Of a stretch of 20,029 bases of DNA, positions 5,723 through 12,278 are shown piece after piece (the first letter of the stretch is position 1; every line of letters starts with the position of its first letter). Made by a program: the position numbers and the translations under genes. Origin of the DNA: an uncultured Brachyspira sp. (GTDB lineage: Bacteria; Spirochaetota; Brachyspiria; Brachyspirales; Brachyspiraceae). The notes under the pieces are model-generated. The model was not told where the DNA came from and did no database searches. It saw nothing but the letters and a program-made list of their open reading frames with translations. Location: the NCBI RefSeq assembly GCF_934747485.1, contig NZ_CAKVGN010000053.1, positions 1 to 20,029 on the forward strand. The letters are read 5' to 3'.

Positions 5723-6037
5723 ATGCGTAATTTTATAAAAGAATATAATCAATGCTTTAATACAGAATGTAAAACTATATCTGGTATTTTATCAGATGTT
5801 TTTAATATGGGTATGACTTATGGACTTTTAAAAGCTGAAGAAGAAAGAGAAAGTGAGTCTACTTTTGATGGTGCTATTTGTTATTTGACAGATGAAAAAT
5901 ATCAAAGTCCAAGCATACCAACTCGTAAAAGACAACCCCATAGTAAAGAATGGTTTAGTAAAAGCCATAAAGAAGCAAATAGATATTGGAATGGTATTTT
6001 CAATTTTAAAGAACCTGAGCAATATGATTTATTTTAG
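5723..6037 (+). CDS. Unknown protein (104 aa)
   Basis: GGAG at 5711-5714 is 8 bp before the ATG at 5723; an ATG at 5719 is out of frame. The 104-residue product has a helical N-terminus with Cys (Y-N-Q-C-F-N-T-E-C-K) and an M-G-M-T-Y-G-L-L-K-A-E-E-E-R-E segment. A basic stretch, P-T-R-K-R-Q-P-H-S-K-E-W-F, occupies the centre of the C-terminal half. It ends Q-Y-D-L-F, similar to C-terminal QxxLF-type clamp-binding peptides; that similarity is suggestive only. The gene ends just before the second structured intergenic region. Function unknown. Confidence 0.55.
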   Translation: MRNFIKEYNQCFNTECKTISGILSDVFNMGMTYGLLKAEEERESESTFDGAICYLTDEKYQSPSIPTRKRQPHSKEWFSKSHKEANRYWNGIFNFKEPEQYDLF

Positions 6038-6293
6038 GAGTGAAAAATTAGAAGAGCAGAAAATTGTAAAGAATATGACGGCTTCAAATGTGTATTTCAC
6101 ATTATTAGTATACATTTAATAAACAGCGTAAGGGGGGTGTGAACGGACATAGTTATTTTTTTATTTTGCCTCTTTGCTTGAGTGTGAAAAGTAAAGGGGG
6201 GAATGTGTCGGATAATCTTGTATAGGCAGGCGGTCTTGTCTTGAGCCTGCCTTACATAAAAACTTGATGTTTATAAAAATAAAGGGGTAAAAA
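6038..6293 (+). other. Structured intergenic region with strong hairpin
   Basis: This 256-base gap contains no convincing gene. It holds two G-runs (GGGGGG at about 6132-6137 and again near 6196-6201), unusual in this AT-rich genome. There is also a strong hairpin at 6220-6255: AGGCAGGC (6224-6231) pairs with GCCTGCCT (6245-6252), extended by GTA/TAC with one bulged T, around a 13-base loop. The sequence after the stem is not U-rich, so it is not a typical intrinsic terminator. The region ends with AAAGGGG, the ribosome-binding site of the gene at 6294. Possible roles are a promoter with a leader RNA for the block 6294-8538, a small RNA, or a remnant of lost genes. No known RNA family is recognised. 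Confidence 0.45.
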
Positions 6294-6749
6294 ATGGGAA
6301 CAAGAGAAAAAATAGATAGAAAAAAAAGATTAAAAGAAATGTTAGGGTTTACAGATGAGGGCATGACTATATTTAATGATGCCTTGCATGAAGTAGCTAC
6401 AAAAGAGAAGAAGAAAAAACAATTAAAAAAAGGTATTACTTATAAAGACTACAGCATGCGTATAGATGTATTGCTTAAAGAGAAATGTAAAAAAGAATTG
6501 TATAAGATGCTGCCTTATAATGAGTTGTTTTTTGAAGTTTACACAAGGTGTAATCAAATTACAGTCATAGAGTTTCAAATGAGAGATAAAAGCATGTTTA
6601 TTAAGAAAAATGGAGAACTTAAAAGTGCTTATAATAATTCTCCTTTTGTAATTACAACAAAAGCTAAAGAAGTTATGTTTGATATTTTTCAAGACTTCAG
6701 AGAAGAAATATTAAGTCTGTTCTCTATGAGAATAGAAAAGGAGTACTAA
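6294..6749 (+). CDS. Unknown basic protein (151 aa)
   Basis: The start has AAAGGGG 6-9 bp upstream. The first 55 residues are strongly basic and helical (REKIDRKKRLKEML, then KEKKKKQLKKG). They are followed by a mixed domain with L-P-Y-N-E-L-F-F-E-V-Y-T-R-C near 75-90 and V-I-E-F-Q-M-R-D-K-S around 95-104. The C-terminus is helical and acidic. A basic N-terminus may contact nucleic acid, but no fold is recognised. It opens the block that follows the structured region at 6038-6293, so that region could be its leader. Confidence 0.55.
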   Translation: MGTREKIDRKKRLKEMLGFTDEGMTIFNDALHEVATKEKKKKQLKKGITYKDYSMRIDVLLKEKCKKELYKMLPYNELFFEVYTRCNQITVIEFQMRDKSMFIKKNGELKSAYNNSPFVITTKAKEVMFDIFQDFREEILSLFSMRIEKEY

Positions 6750-6792
6750 AACATCATCTTTTGATGTATCAGTTTTTGGAGGAGTATAAGAA

Positions 6793-7032
6793 ATGTGGAT
6801 AAATATATTAAATATAGGTGATTTTGATATACAAGATGATAGATTATATCTATATAGCGGAGACAAATTCTCTCTTGCAAGTATAGAAATAAACCAAATA
6901 AAATCTATTGAAATGATTTTCAATTTGAGGCAAGTAGCTGTAAGTACTCAAGCGGGCGTATTATATCTTTATACAGATAATAAATTGGGTAAAAGAATAA
7001 TAAAAGAAGTAAAAAAATATAAGGAGTGCTGA
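6793..7032 (+). CDS. Unknown beta-rich protein (79 aa)
   Basis: GGAGGAG lies about 9 bp before the ATG. The product is 79 residues with alternating hydrophobic beta-strand character: N-I-L-N-I-G-D-F-D-I-Q, R-L-Y-L-Y-S-G, S-I-E-M-I, Q-V-A-V-S-T-Q-A-G-V-L-Y-L-Y. It then has a basic C-terminal helix ending K-E-C. It could be a small beta-barrel or PH/SH3-like domain. No named family is recognised. The stop lies two bases before the next start. Confidence 0.55.
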   Translation: MWINILNIGDFDIQDDRLYLYSGDKFSLASIEINQIKSIEMIFNLRQVAVSTQAGVLYLYTDNKLGKRIIKEVKKYKEC

Positions 7033-7034
7033 AA

Positions 7035-7388
7035 ATGAAAATCAATAAATTAAAAGAAATATTATACAAACATTCTTCTGATTTAATTATTAAAGCACAG
7101 ATTGATAATGAAGTGATATACAAGTTGGAATACAGTAAAATGATAGGAGGGGCTGGGCTTCAAATTATGGGAAATGATTACCCTTATGAGTGTAAACCTA
7201 TAACAGTAAATGAATTATTAAACAACTTAAAAGAAGTTAGAGCTGGTAATAATATAATTTTATTTGAAGATGTTACAGATTGGTATGATGAAGATGTAAC
7301 CTATGAAGATTATGATATAGAAGAAGTCGTACAGAAAGATGATAGTTTGATTTTAATAGGTGCTTATATAGGCACAAAAATATATTAA
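7035..7388 (+). CDS. Unknown acidic protein (117 aa)
   Basis: The start at 7035 is preferred to an in-frame GTG at 7026, because AAGGAG at 7021-7026 is 8 bp upstream of the ATG and includes that GTG's first base. Residues 1-30 form a helix and strand. Residues 35-45 contain a glycine-rich M-I-G-G-A-G-L-Q-I-M-G. The C-terminal half is strongly acidic (D-W-Y-D-E-D-V-T-Y-E-D-Y-D-I-E-E-V), followed by L-I-L-I-G-A-Y-I-G-T. Small acidic early proteins sometimes block host DNA-binding proteins, but there is no direct evidence for that here. Unrecognised. Confidence 0.55.
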   Translation: MKINKLKEILYKHSSDLIIKAQIDNEVIYKLEYSKMIGGAGLQIMGNDYPYECKPITVNELLNNLKEVRAGNNIILFEDVTDWYDEDVTYEDYDIEEVVQKDDSLILIGAYIGTKIY

Positions 7389-7399
7389 AGGAGCTTAAA

Positions 7400-7672
7400 A
7401 TGAACTTATTACAAGACTATAGAAACATAGTAGATAAAATAAAAGAGCATATTAAAACAGAATTAGAAAAAAGATATGAAGATATAAGTTTTAATAATGA
7501 TTTTTTATTGAACTTTAATATAAAAAATTATGTATTTGTTTTATTTTTAAGAGATGGATTTATCTCTATAGGTTATGAACATAAATTCTTTGAAACTTAT
7601 GATAATAAAAAAGTAGAAACCTTTGATGAATTATTTAAGTATATAGATGATGTAATCAGTGAGGAGGCTTAA
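7400..7672 (+). CDS. Unknown protein (90 aa)
   Basis: AAGGAGC precedes the ATG. The 90-residue product has an N-terminal amphipathic helix (residues 1-28), then aromatic strands (F-L-L-N-F-N-I, Y-V-F-V-L-F-L-R-D-G-F-I-S-I-G-Y) and an acidic C-terminal helix (F-D-E-L-F-K-Y-I-D-D-V-I-S-E-E-A). The order helix, two or three strands, helix is shared in outline with the protein at 8143-8538, so the two could be distant relatives. This is visual similarity only. No function assigned. Confidence 0.55.
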   Translation: MNLLQDYRNIVDKIKEHIKTELEKRYEDISFNNDFLLNFNIKNYVFVLFLRDGFISIGYEHKFFETYDNKKVETFDELFKYIDDVISEEA

Positions 7673-7675
7673 ATA

Positions 7676-8128
7676 ATGAAAATTATTATTGTTATAAGCA
7701 TAGTTTCTTTCATTTTCTTTTTATTCTTTATAATTTTATGGGCTTGTATTAAATACTCTTATAGAAAAGAGATAGAAGATATTTTTGAATGGTTTGAAAC
7801 TTTAGATTTTACATCTAAAAATGTAAATAATTTCTTTTTAACAATGAAATTATATAAAAAGATATTAAAAGAATATAATATAAATAGACCTACGAAAGTA
7901 GGTAAAAACATATTAAACAGTTTATATAAGTTATACTATTTATTAAAATCTTATGAAAAATCTAAACAGTTTATAAAAGATAATGATTTAATAAAGGCAA
8001 CCGATTTTCAAAATGTAATAGATAATTGTATTAGTGAAACTATAGAAGTAATAGAAATGGATATATCTATAATCAAAAATAAATATTTAATACAAATAAC
8101 AAATATGATTAAAAACTTTTATAAATAA
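7676..8128 (+). CDS. Single-pass membrane protein (150 aa)
   Basis: Residues 3-26 are a continuous hydrophobic segment (I-I-I-V-I-S-I-V-S-F-I-F-F-L-F-F-I-I-L-W-A-C), followed immediately by the basic K-Y-S-Y-R-K. This fits an N-terminal membrane anchor with the remainder on the cytoplasmic side by the positive-inside rule. Residues 30-150 are helical, charged and lysine-rich. No lipobox or peptidase site is evident. In an early region such a protein might act at the membrane, for example in superinfection exclusion. That is a guess from topology only. The start follows GAGGAGG within the end of the preceding gene. Confidence 0.6.
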   Translation: MKIIIVISIVSFIFFLFFIILWACIKYSYRKEIEDIFEWFETLDFTSKNVNNFFLTMKLYKKILKEYNINRPTKVGKNILNSLYKLYYLLKSYEKSKQFIKDNDLIKATDFQNVIDNCISETIEVIEMDISIIKNKYLIQITNMIKNFYK

Positions 8129-8142
8129 TAAAAGGTTGAAAA

Positions 8143-8538
8143 ATGAAATTAGAAGACTTAAGAAATGAACTTGAAAACAAAATAAAAGATTTAATATTAA
8201 AAGTATTAAAAGACTTTAATATGTCTAATTATAAAATAGATATTTATATATATTCTGATGAATGTGAAATAATAATTAGAGAAGGTAAAAGATATATAGC
8301 TTGTATAAAATATATTGAAAATAATTCTCCTTCTTTAGATATATATATTTATAAAGATGTAAATGATTATATATTTAATGATATAGTAAATATCGGAAGC
8401 TTTAACGGAATACAAAAAGATTTTTATAGTGTTGAGTGGTTTATACAAAGATTAGATTGTGAACCTATAAAAATAATAAAAGAACTTTATTTTTATAGAA
8501 AACAGATAGAAACAGAATTAAAAAATATATTAGAGTAA
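8143..8538 (+). CDS. Unknown protein (131 aa)
   Basis: The start has AAAGG 9-10 bp upstream. The product is 131 residues: a charged N-terminal helix (L-E-D-L-R-N-E-L-E-N-K-I-K-D-L-I-L-K-V-L-K), then strands (K-I-D-I-Y-I-Y-S, C-E-I-I-I-R-E-G-K-R-Y-I-A-C-I-K-Y-I, S-L-D-I-Y-I-Y-K), and a C-terminal helical part with W-F-I-Q-R-L-D. The layout resembles the shorter protein at 7400-7672. No catalytic motif is visible. It is the last unrecognised protein of the block before the DUF4406 gene. Confidence 0.55.
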   Translation: MKLEDLRNELENKIKDLILKVLKDFNMSNYKIDIYIYSDECEIIIREGKRYIACIKYIENNSPSLDIYIYKDVNDYIFNDIVNIGSFNGIQKDFYSVEWFIQRLDCEPIKIIKELYFYRKQIETELKNILE

Positions 8539-8550
8539 GGAGCTTAAACC

Positions 8551-8946
8551 ATGAGAAAACTAAAAATATATTTAAGCGGTGCTATTACTGGAAGAGAGAA
8601 TTATAAAGAAGAGTTTGAGTATGCCAAAATAAGAATTAAAGACTTTGAAGCGAAAAACAATAAAAAAACTGATAAAGAGAAAATTAAATTAGATGTTATA
8701 GTGCCTTGTCATTATGACTATTTGAATAAAACAGGCAAATGGGAAGATTATCTAAAGAATGATATAAAAATGCTTGTAGATTGTGATTGTTTAATAGATA
8801 TAGAAAATGGAAGTGAAAACAGCAAAGGGGCTATGCTTGAAAAAATGATTTGTATATCTTTAGGAATACCTGTTGTTTCTTTAAGCTCATTTTTAAAGGG
8901 TTATCCTATTTATAGATATACTACAACAAGATTTGATATTAGATAA
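8551..8946 (+). CDS. DUF4406 / nucleoside 2-deoxyribosyltransferase-like protein (131 aa)
   Basis: AAGGAGC lies about 8 bp before the ATG. Residues 4-14 read L-K-I-Y-L-S-G-A-I-T-G, the hallmark start of DUF4406 and nucleoside 2-deoxyribosyltransferase-like Rossmann proteins. Later come V-I-V-P-C-H (residues 49-54), W-E-D-Y-L-K-N-D-I (64-72), L-V-D-C-D-C-L-I-D-I (75-84), and S-K-G-A-M-L-E-K-M-I-C-I-S-L-G-I-P-V (about 91-108), which contains the acidic residue used as nucleophile in the enzyme family. These phage proteins are thought to act on nucleosides or nucleotides; the exact substrate is unknown. A neighbouring Nmad1-like gene and methyltransferase make a role in nucleotide metabolism or base modification plausible. 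The length matches the family. Confidence 0.78.
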   Translation: MRKLKIYLSGAITGRENYKEEFEYAKIRIKDFEAKNNKKTDKEKIKLDVIVPCHYDYLNKTGKWEDYLKNDIKMLVDCDCLIDIENGSENSKGAMLEKMICISLGIPVVSLSSFLKGYPIYRYTTTRFDIR

Positions 8947-8956
8947 AGGAGTAAAT

Positions 8957-9379
8957 ATGGCATCAGTAGATTTTGATAGTTTGCTTAAAAATATAGAAAT
9001 AGAATATAGAGACCCTCAGCCTCTAAAAGAAAGCGATGTTCAAGCTTTAGTATTCAAATATCTTGAAAATAGAGATTTAGATAGTCATCCTTCACTAAGC
9101 GGAATTAAAGCTAAAAGTTGGGGACAAATAAGGTTTATAAAAAGTCAAGGCATAAGGAAAGGGCATCCAGATTTAATGATAGAAGAGACAGCAGGGAAAT
9201 ATCAAATACTTTATTTGGAGCTTAAAAAAGTTGGAGGTAAATTAAGCGATGACCAAAAAGAGTGGTTAAAAAGACATATAGCTAAAGGACATGCTTGTAG
9301 TGTTTCTTATGGATATTATGATGCTATATATAAAATAGAAAAATATTTACAGGGTGAGCCTGTAATATGGGAGGAATAA
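8957..9379 (+). CDS. VRR-NUC domain nuclease (140 aa)
   Basis: The start at 8957 follows AAGGAG at 6-7 bp; an upstream in-frame codon at 8933 lies inside the previous gene. The second half carries a PD-(D/E)xK core of the VRR-NUC type: G-I-R-K-G-H-P-D-L-M-I supplies the Asp, and Y-L-E-L-K-K the Glu and Lys. Then follow L-S-D-D-Q-K-E-W-L and a hydrophobic strand (A-C-S-V-S-Y-G-Y), then a C-terminal helix. VRR-NUC proteins cut branched DNA, including Holliday junctions, or act as repair nucleases. Here it probably resolves recombination or replication intermediates made by the RecT-like system. The stop overlaps the next start by one base (TAATG). Confidence 0.82.
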   Translation: MASVDFDSLLKNIEIEYRDPQPLKESDVQALVFKYLENRDLDSHPSLSGIKAKSWGQIRFIKSQGIRKGHPDLMIEETAGKYQILYLELKKVGGKLSDDQKEWLKRHIAKGHACSVSYGYYDAIYKIEKYLQGEPVIWEE

Positions 9380-9738
9380 TGAGAATAAAAGGTAAAAGAA
9401 ACGCATTAGCTAAAATGTTATTAAAATATAGAATAGACAATGATTTGAAATGTGAAGATATGGCAAAAATGCTTGGTATGACAAAACAACAGTATAATCG
9501 CTATGAACATTCAAACGCATTGCCGCTTTTATATAATATTAAAAAGTTAGCAAATGTAATAAAAGTAGAAGAAAAAGAGTTGTATAAAATCTTGATGAAA
9601 ACAGATAAAAAGGCTATTCAAACAAGATGTATGAGTGTATTAGGTAATAGAAATATTAATGATGATGATTTACTTACAATAGTTATGATATTACAAAAAT
9701 ATTATAAACCTAAAGCAAGAAAAATAATTAAGGAGTAA
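9379..9738 (+). CDS. XRE-family helix-turn-helix regulator (119 aa)
   Basis: The ATG at 9379 lies in TAATG with the nuclease stop, and GGGAGG is 5-6 bp upstream. Residues about 10-65 form a Cro/CI-type domain: L-A-K-M-L-L-K-Y-R-I-D-N-D-L, E-D-M-A-K-M-L-G-M-T as the first helix pair, K-Q-Q-Y-N-R-Y-E-H as the recognition helix, and P-L-L-Y-N-I-K-K-L-A-N-V-I-K-V as the closing helices. Residues 70-119 are basic and helical, with no peptidase domain, so this is not a LexA-like cleavable repressor. Located in the middle of the early series, it is more likely a middle or late gene regulator than the lysogeny repressor. Targets cannot be read from the sequence. Confidence 0.75.
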   Translation: MRIKGKRNALAKMLLKYRIDNDLKCEDMAKMLGMTKQQYNRYEHSNALPLLYNIKKLANVIKVEEKELYKILMKTDKKAIQTRCMSVLGNRNINDDDLLTIVMILQKYYKPKARKIIKE

Positions 9739-9744
9739 ATAAAA

Positions 9745-9954
9745 ATGCCTAAATCAATATTAGTTATATTTTGTTTTGTTTGTCTATGGTGTTTCTTTTG
9801 GATAGCTGTTTATTATCAAGATATAAAGAATATCTATAAAGCACAGCAGGAATATGAAAGAGATATAAGAGAATTAGAATATAAAAACAATGAACTTAAA
9901 AAACAAATAGAGTATTTAAAAAATCCTTATATTGGGTTTGGAGCTTTACAATGA
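9745..9954 (+). CDS. Small membrane protein with coiled coil (69 aa)
   Basis: AAGGAG lies 9 bp before the ATG. Residues 4-24 are a hydrophobic, Cys- and Trp-containing membrane segment (I-L-V-I-F-C-F-V-C-L-W-C-F-F-W-I-A-V). Residues 30-60 are a charged coiled-coil helix (A-Q-Q-E-Y-E-R-D-I-R-E-L-E-Y-K-N-N-E-L-K-K-Q-I-E). The tail has G-F-G-A-L-Q. The architecture resembles an inner-membrane spanin subunit, but no outer-membrane lipoprotein partner or lysis gene is nearby, so I do not call it one. It overlaps the next start by four bases (ATGA). Confidence 0.6.
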   Translation: MPKSILVIFCFVCLWCFFWIAVYYQDIKNIYKAQQEYERDIRELEYKNNELKKQIEYLKNPYIGFGALQ

Positions 9955-10097
9955 ATAATAATAATCAAAGTAAAGTAGTAAAAGATACGGATAATATGCT
10001 TGAAGTTTTGACATTTTTTAATGATACAATAGAAACTGCTGAAGAACATTTTGTTATTTATAGAAGCAATATAGAAATTGGAGGAAATGATGAATAA
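9951..10097 (+). CDS. Small protein, function unknown (48 aa)
   Basis: The ATG overlaps the previous stop in an ATGA arrangement, typical of coupled translation, with GGAG about 10 bp upstream. The frame ends TAA at 10097 and overlaps the start of the next gene (ATG at 10090). The 48 residues are Asn-rich at the start, then a helical acidic segment (N-M-L-E-V-L-T-F-F-N-D-T-I-E-T-A-E-E-H-F). No family is recognised. Overlaps at both ends support a real gene. Confidence 0.5.
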   Translation: MNNNNQSKVVKDTDNMLEVLTFFNDTIETAEEHFVIYRSNIEIGGNDE

Positions 10098-10630
10098 AAA
10101 AGAGCAAATAAAAGAATGGTTTGAGAAAAACTTCGAGTATAATATAAAAAATATAAATCTTACAAAAGAAATGTATATTTTTGAAGATGATAATGTATAT
10201 TTTTGAAGATGATAATGATAAAAAAAATAGATTATGTGTAGATTATTTCTGTTTATTAAAAATAATAAATAAAATACAAAATAATCAGAAATTTGATGTT
10301 TTTATTCATAATTTAATAAATCGTATAGGCTGTAATTTGCAAGTATATTTTAGAGAGGGAAATTTCTTTTATATTTTAGAAAATACATTGATAAAAAAGA
10401 ATAGTGATTACGGCAGTAGTTTTGATAAAAGCGTAAATAAGTTCGGTTGGGTATATGTAGCCATAGAATTAGACAAAAAGAAAAATAGACTGCATAGTTT
10501 ATTAAAGAATAAAGAAAAGCCTAACTATGAGAGCATAGCAGACACATTGTTAGACATCGCAGGCTACTCGGTTTTAAGTTTAATATATTTAGAGAATAAG
10601 GAGCTAAACAATGATATTAATAAAAACTAA
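10090..10630 (+). pseudogene. Nmad1/DUF1599-like nucleotide-modification-associated gene, split by a 22-bp tandem duplication
   Basis: The frame opened at 10090 (GGAGG just upstream) reads 38 codons, M-N-K-K-E-Q-I-K-E-W-F onwards, then stops at 10206. The downstream frame runs to 10630. A 22-bp unit at 10171-10192 is repeated exactly at 10193-10214, adding 22 bases and shifting the frame by one. Removing one copy joins the two frames into a single protein of about 172 residues. Its C-terminal half has K-N-S-D-Y-G-S-S-F-D-K-S, then L-D-K-K-K-N-R-L-H-S-L-L-K-N-K-E, then E-S-I-A-D-T-L-L-D-I-A-G-Y. This is the pattern of the DUF1599/nucleotide modification associated domain 1 family seen in phages. 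The domain itself is intact and could be made by re-initiation at the ATG of the second copy (10193). Function in nucleotide or DNA-base modification is inferred from the family name and neighbours. Confidence 0.75.
10171..10214. repeat. Exact 22-bp tandem duplication causing a frameshift
   Basis: The unit begins ATGTATATTTTTGAAGATG and is present twice head to tail at 10171-10192 and 10193-10214; identity continues for three more bases (ATG at 10215-10217). The extra copy is 7 codons plus one base, so it breaks the reading frame and creates TGA at 10204-10206. Replication slippage or a sequencing/assembly artefact would both give this structure. If real, it could expand and contract to switch the gene. 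Confidence 0.85.
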
Positions 10631-10889
10631 AGATGATTTATATAATTTTAATAACTTGATAGATATTTGTATTATCGATAATCAAATAAATATAATAAAT
10701 ATGGCAAGTAAAATTGATATATTATATGAGAATGAAAATAAAGAAGTAGTACAAAGAGTTTATAACATCATACAAAAACAAATAATAGACTTAAATACTA
10801 AAGAAGTAGGTGATTATATAGATGTAGATGCTATAGTAAAAGAAATAGAGGAGAATTATATAAGTATAGACAGAATATTTTATAATTAA
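10611..10889 (+). CDS. Unknown acidic protein (92 aa)
   Basis: AAGGAGC is 6-7 bp before the ATG, inside the end of the preceding frame (20-bp overlap). The 92-residue product is acidic and Ile/Asn-rich, with strand-like segments (L-I-D-I-C-I-I-D-N-Q-I-N-I-I-N) and a helical C-terminal half (R-V-Y-N-I-I-Q-K-Q-I-I-D, D-A-I-V-K-E-I-E-E-N-Y). No Cys ligands, membrane segment or catalytic motif is recognised. It sits directly before the methyltransferase gene, so it may be co-translated with it. Confidence 0.55.
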   Translation: MILIKTKDDLYNFNNLIDICIIDNQINIINMASKIDILYENENKEVVQRVYNIIQKQIIDLNTKEVGDYIDVDAIVKEIEENYISIDRIFYN

Positions 10890-10898
10890 AGGCGGAGT

Positions 10899-11789
10899 AT
10901 GTATAATATAGATGATATAAAGAACACTGTAATACACGGCGACAGCGAGGCGGAGCTAAAAAAGATACCTGATGAAAGTATAGACTGCGTGATAATAGAC
11001 CCTCCTTATAATTTGCTTAAGCATAAATTAGACAGGGCTTTTAACAGAGAATTGATATATAAAGAGCTTTACAGAGTGCTGAAGAATAATAGCTTTTTAG
11101 TGGTATTCGGAAGCGGTTTACAATTATGTAAAGATATAGTAATGCTTAATAAAATAGGTTTTAATGTAAAAGAAGAGTGTATTTGGGCGAAAAATAGTAC
11201 AACTAATTTTATGTCTAATTTGCCGAGAAGACACGAAAGTTTTTATATATTATCAAAAGGAAATAAACCTATAAATAAATGCTATATTGATTATTTTGAG
11301 AATTGTGTAAACGAGAAAAAAATAGAAAAATTATTTAATACTTATAAAAGAATACAATCAGGTTTAAAAAATAAAGAGGAGCTTGAAGCTATAAAAAAAT
11401 ATATAGAAGATGGAATTATTGAATATAATGGCAGTGCTCGTAAAAACGGTATTATTGCAAACAGTTCTGTAAAACATACTTATAGAAGTGTAGATTGTAT
11501 AAGACTGTTGATAAGAGGATTTGTAGAAAATACTTGTATGTTTATTAACAAAAACTCAATAGATAAAGAACACGAAACACAGAAACCTATTGAATTAATG
11601 AGCAGGATAATAAAATTAGTTAGCAATGAAGATGATATAATACTTGACTGTTTCGCAGGCTCTGGCAGTACGCTTTTAGGAGCTATTAAAAACAATAGAA
11701 ATTATATAGGCATTGAAATAGACAAAGAGTATTACGATATATGCTGTGATAGGATAAAAGAAAAGCAAGGGTTATTCGCAGGAGTTTAA
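10899..11789 (+). CDS. DNA N6-adenine/N4-cytosine methyltransferase, beta-class (296 aa)
   Basis: Motif IV D-P-P-Y-N-L lies at residues 34-39, T-Q-K-P (motif X) at 227-230, the SAM-binding motif I F-A-G-S-G-S-T at 252-258, and I-G-I-E-I-D (motif II) shortly after. Catalytic motif first and SAM motif last is the beta-class order of amino-methyltransferases such as M.HinfI relatives. DPPY favours adenine N6 as target, but N4-cytosine cannot be excluded. Residues about 100-205 form the probable target-recognition region. No restriction endonuclease adjoins it, so it is a solitary phage enzyme likely to protect phage DNA or alter host methylation. AAAGG overlaps the previous stop and is 6 bp from the ATG. 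The 3' end contains AGGAG, which serves the next gene. Its last 88 codons are duplicated at 13213-13476. Confidence 0.88.
   Translation: MYNIDDIKNTVIHGDSEAELKKIPDESIDCVIIDPPYNLLKHKLDRAFNRELIYKELYRVLKNNSFLVVFGSGLQLCKDIVMLNKIGFNVKEECIWAKNSTTNFMSNLPRRHESFYILSKGNKPINKCYIDYFENCVNEKKIEKLFNTYKRIQSGLKNKEELEAIKKYIEDGIIEYNGSARKNGIIANSSVKHTYRSVDCIRLLIRGFVENTCMFINKNSIDKEHETQKPIELMSRIIKLVSNEDDIILDCFAGSGSTLLGAIKNNRNYIGIEIDKEYYDICCDRIKEKQGLFAGV
11526..11789 (+). repeat. 264-bp diverged direct repeat, copy 1 (methyltransferase 3' end)
   Basis: This segment aligns without gaps to 13213-13476, about 91% identical by my count. Copy 1 is the 3' part of the full methyltransferase. A TTGTAGA string precedes the homology in both copies, at 11521-11527 and 13206-13212, but offset by two bases. 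Recombination between the copies would delete about 1.7 kb holding three genes and the N-terminal part of the chimera. Confidence 0.85.
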
Positions 11790-11792
11790 ATA

Positions 11793-12278
11793 ATGAAGTG
11801 CCAGCCTCATGGTTTTACTTTAGAAAATAGCTGTAGTAAGTTCGGTTATGCTTTTTATGTAAAAGGAAAAAAGAACTTTAATATTTTTCTTACAGAATAT
11901 AAAGACCATATAGAATATGAAAAAAATCTTAATAGATATATTCAGTATAAAGATAACTATGTAATTTATAATAATGATATAGTTATTAATCATGGTTTAG
12001 GAATTATATATAAAATGATACCTTATTTTAAAAAAGGTAAAAAAACTCATAAAGACAATAAATATTATTATATATATTTTTATAATACTCTTTTAGTAAA
12101 ATTAGAATGGGAAAAACTGCAGGATATTTGGAATAAAAGAATAGAAAACGGGAAAGAAAAAAGTTTTGGATATTTAAGATTTGCTTTAGGAGGATTTGGT
12201 AAATATATAGACTATGCTTTAGAAAACTATTGTTATTTTGTATTAGGGATAACACCGAAGGAGCTTAAAAATGACTGA
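11793..12278 (+). CDS. Unknown protein (161 aa)
   Basis: The ATG is three bases after the methyltransferase stop and uses AGGAG from its 3' end. The product is 161 residues, Tyr-, Lys- and Phe-rich, with an S-C-S-K-F-G-Y-A-F-Y-V-K-G-K-K start region, a Y-Y-Y-I-Y-F-Y segment near residues 90-97, and L-R-F-A-L-G-G-F-G-K-Y-I-D-Y-A-L near 128-144. No catalytic motif is recognised. It overlaps the next gene by eight bases. A link to methylation is possible by position only. Confidence 0.55.
   Translation: MKCQPHGFTLENSCSKFGYAFYVKGKKNFNIFLTEYKDHIEYEKNLNRYIQYKDNYVIYNNDIVINHGLGIIYKMIPYFKKGKKTHKDNKYYYIYFYNTLLVKLEWEKLQDIWNKRIENGKEKSFGYLRFALGGFGKYIDYALENYCYFVLGITPKELKND

Noticed and set aside
6047..6142. 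A 31-codon frame starting at ATT after AGGAG (I-R-R-A-E-N-C-K-E-Y-D onwards).
   Set aside because: ATT starts are very rare and the product resembles nothing recognised. It may be a remnant of a lost gene, so it is noted but not called.
6220..6255. Rho-independent terminator call for the strong hairpin.
   Set aside because: The bases after the stem are ACATAAAAACTTG, not a U-rich run; it is recorded as a structure only.
6161..6364. Minus-strand open frame crossing the structured region and the 6294 gene start.
   Set aside because: No ribosome-binding site and a low-complexity product; it is a shadow of the plus-strand features.
9745..9954. Inner-membrane spanin (Rz-like) call for the membrane plus coiled-coil protein.
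   Set aside because: No partner lipoprotein, holin or endolysin is nearby, and its neighbours are early genes.
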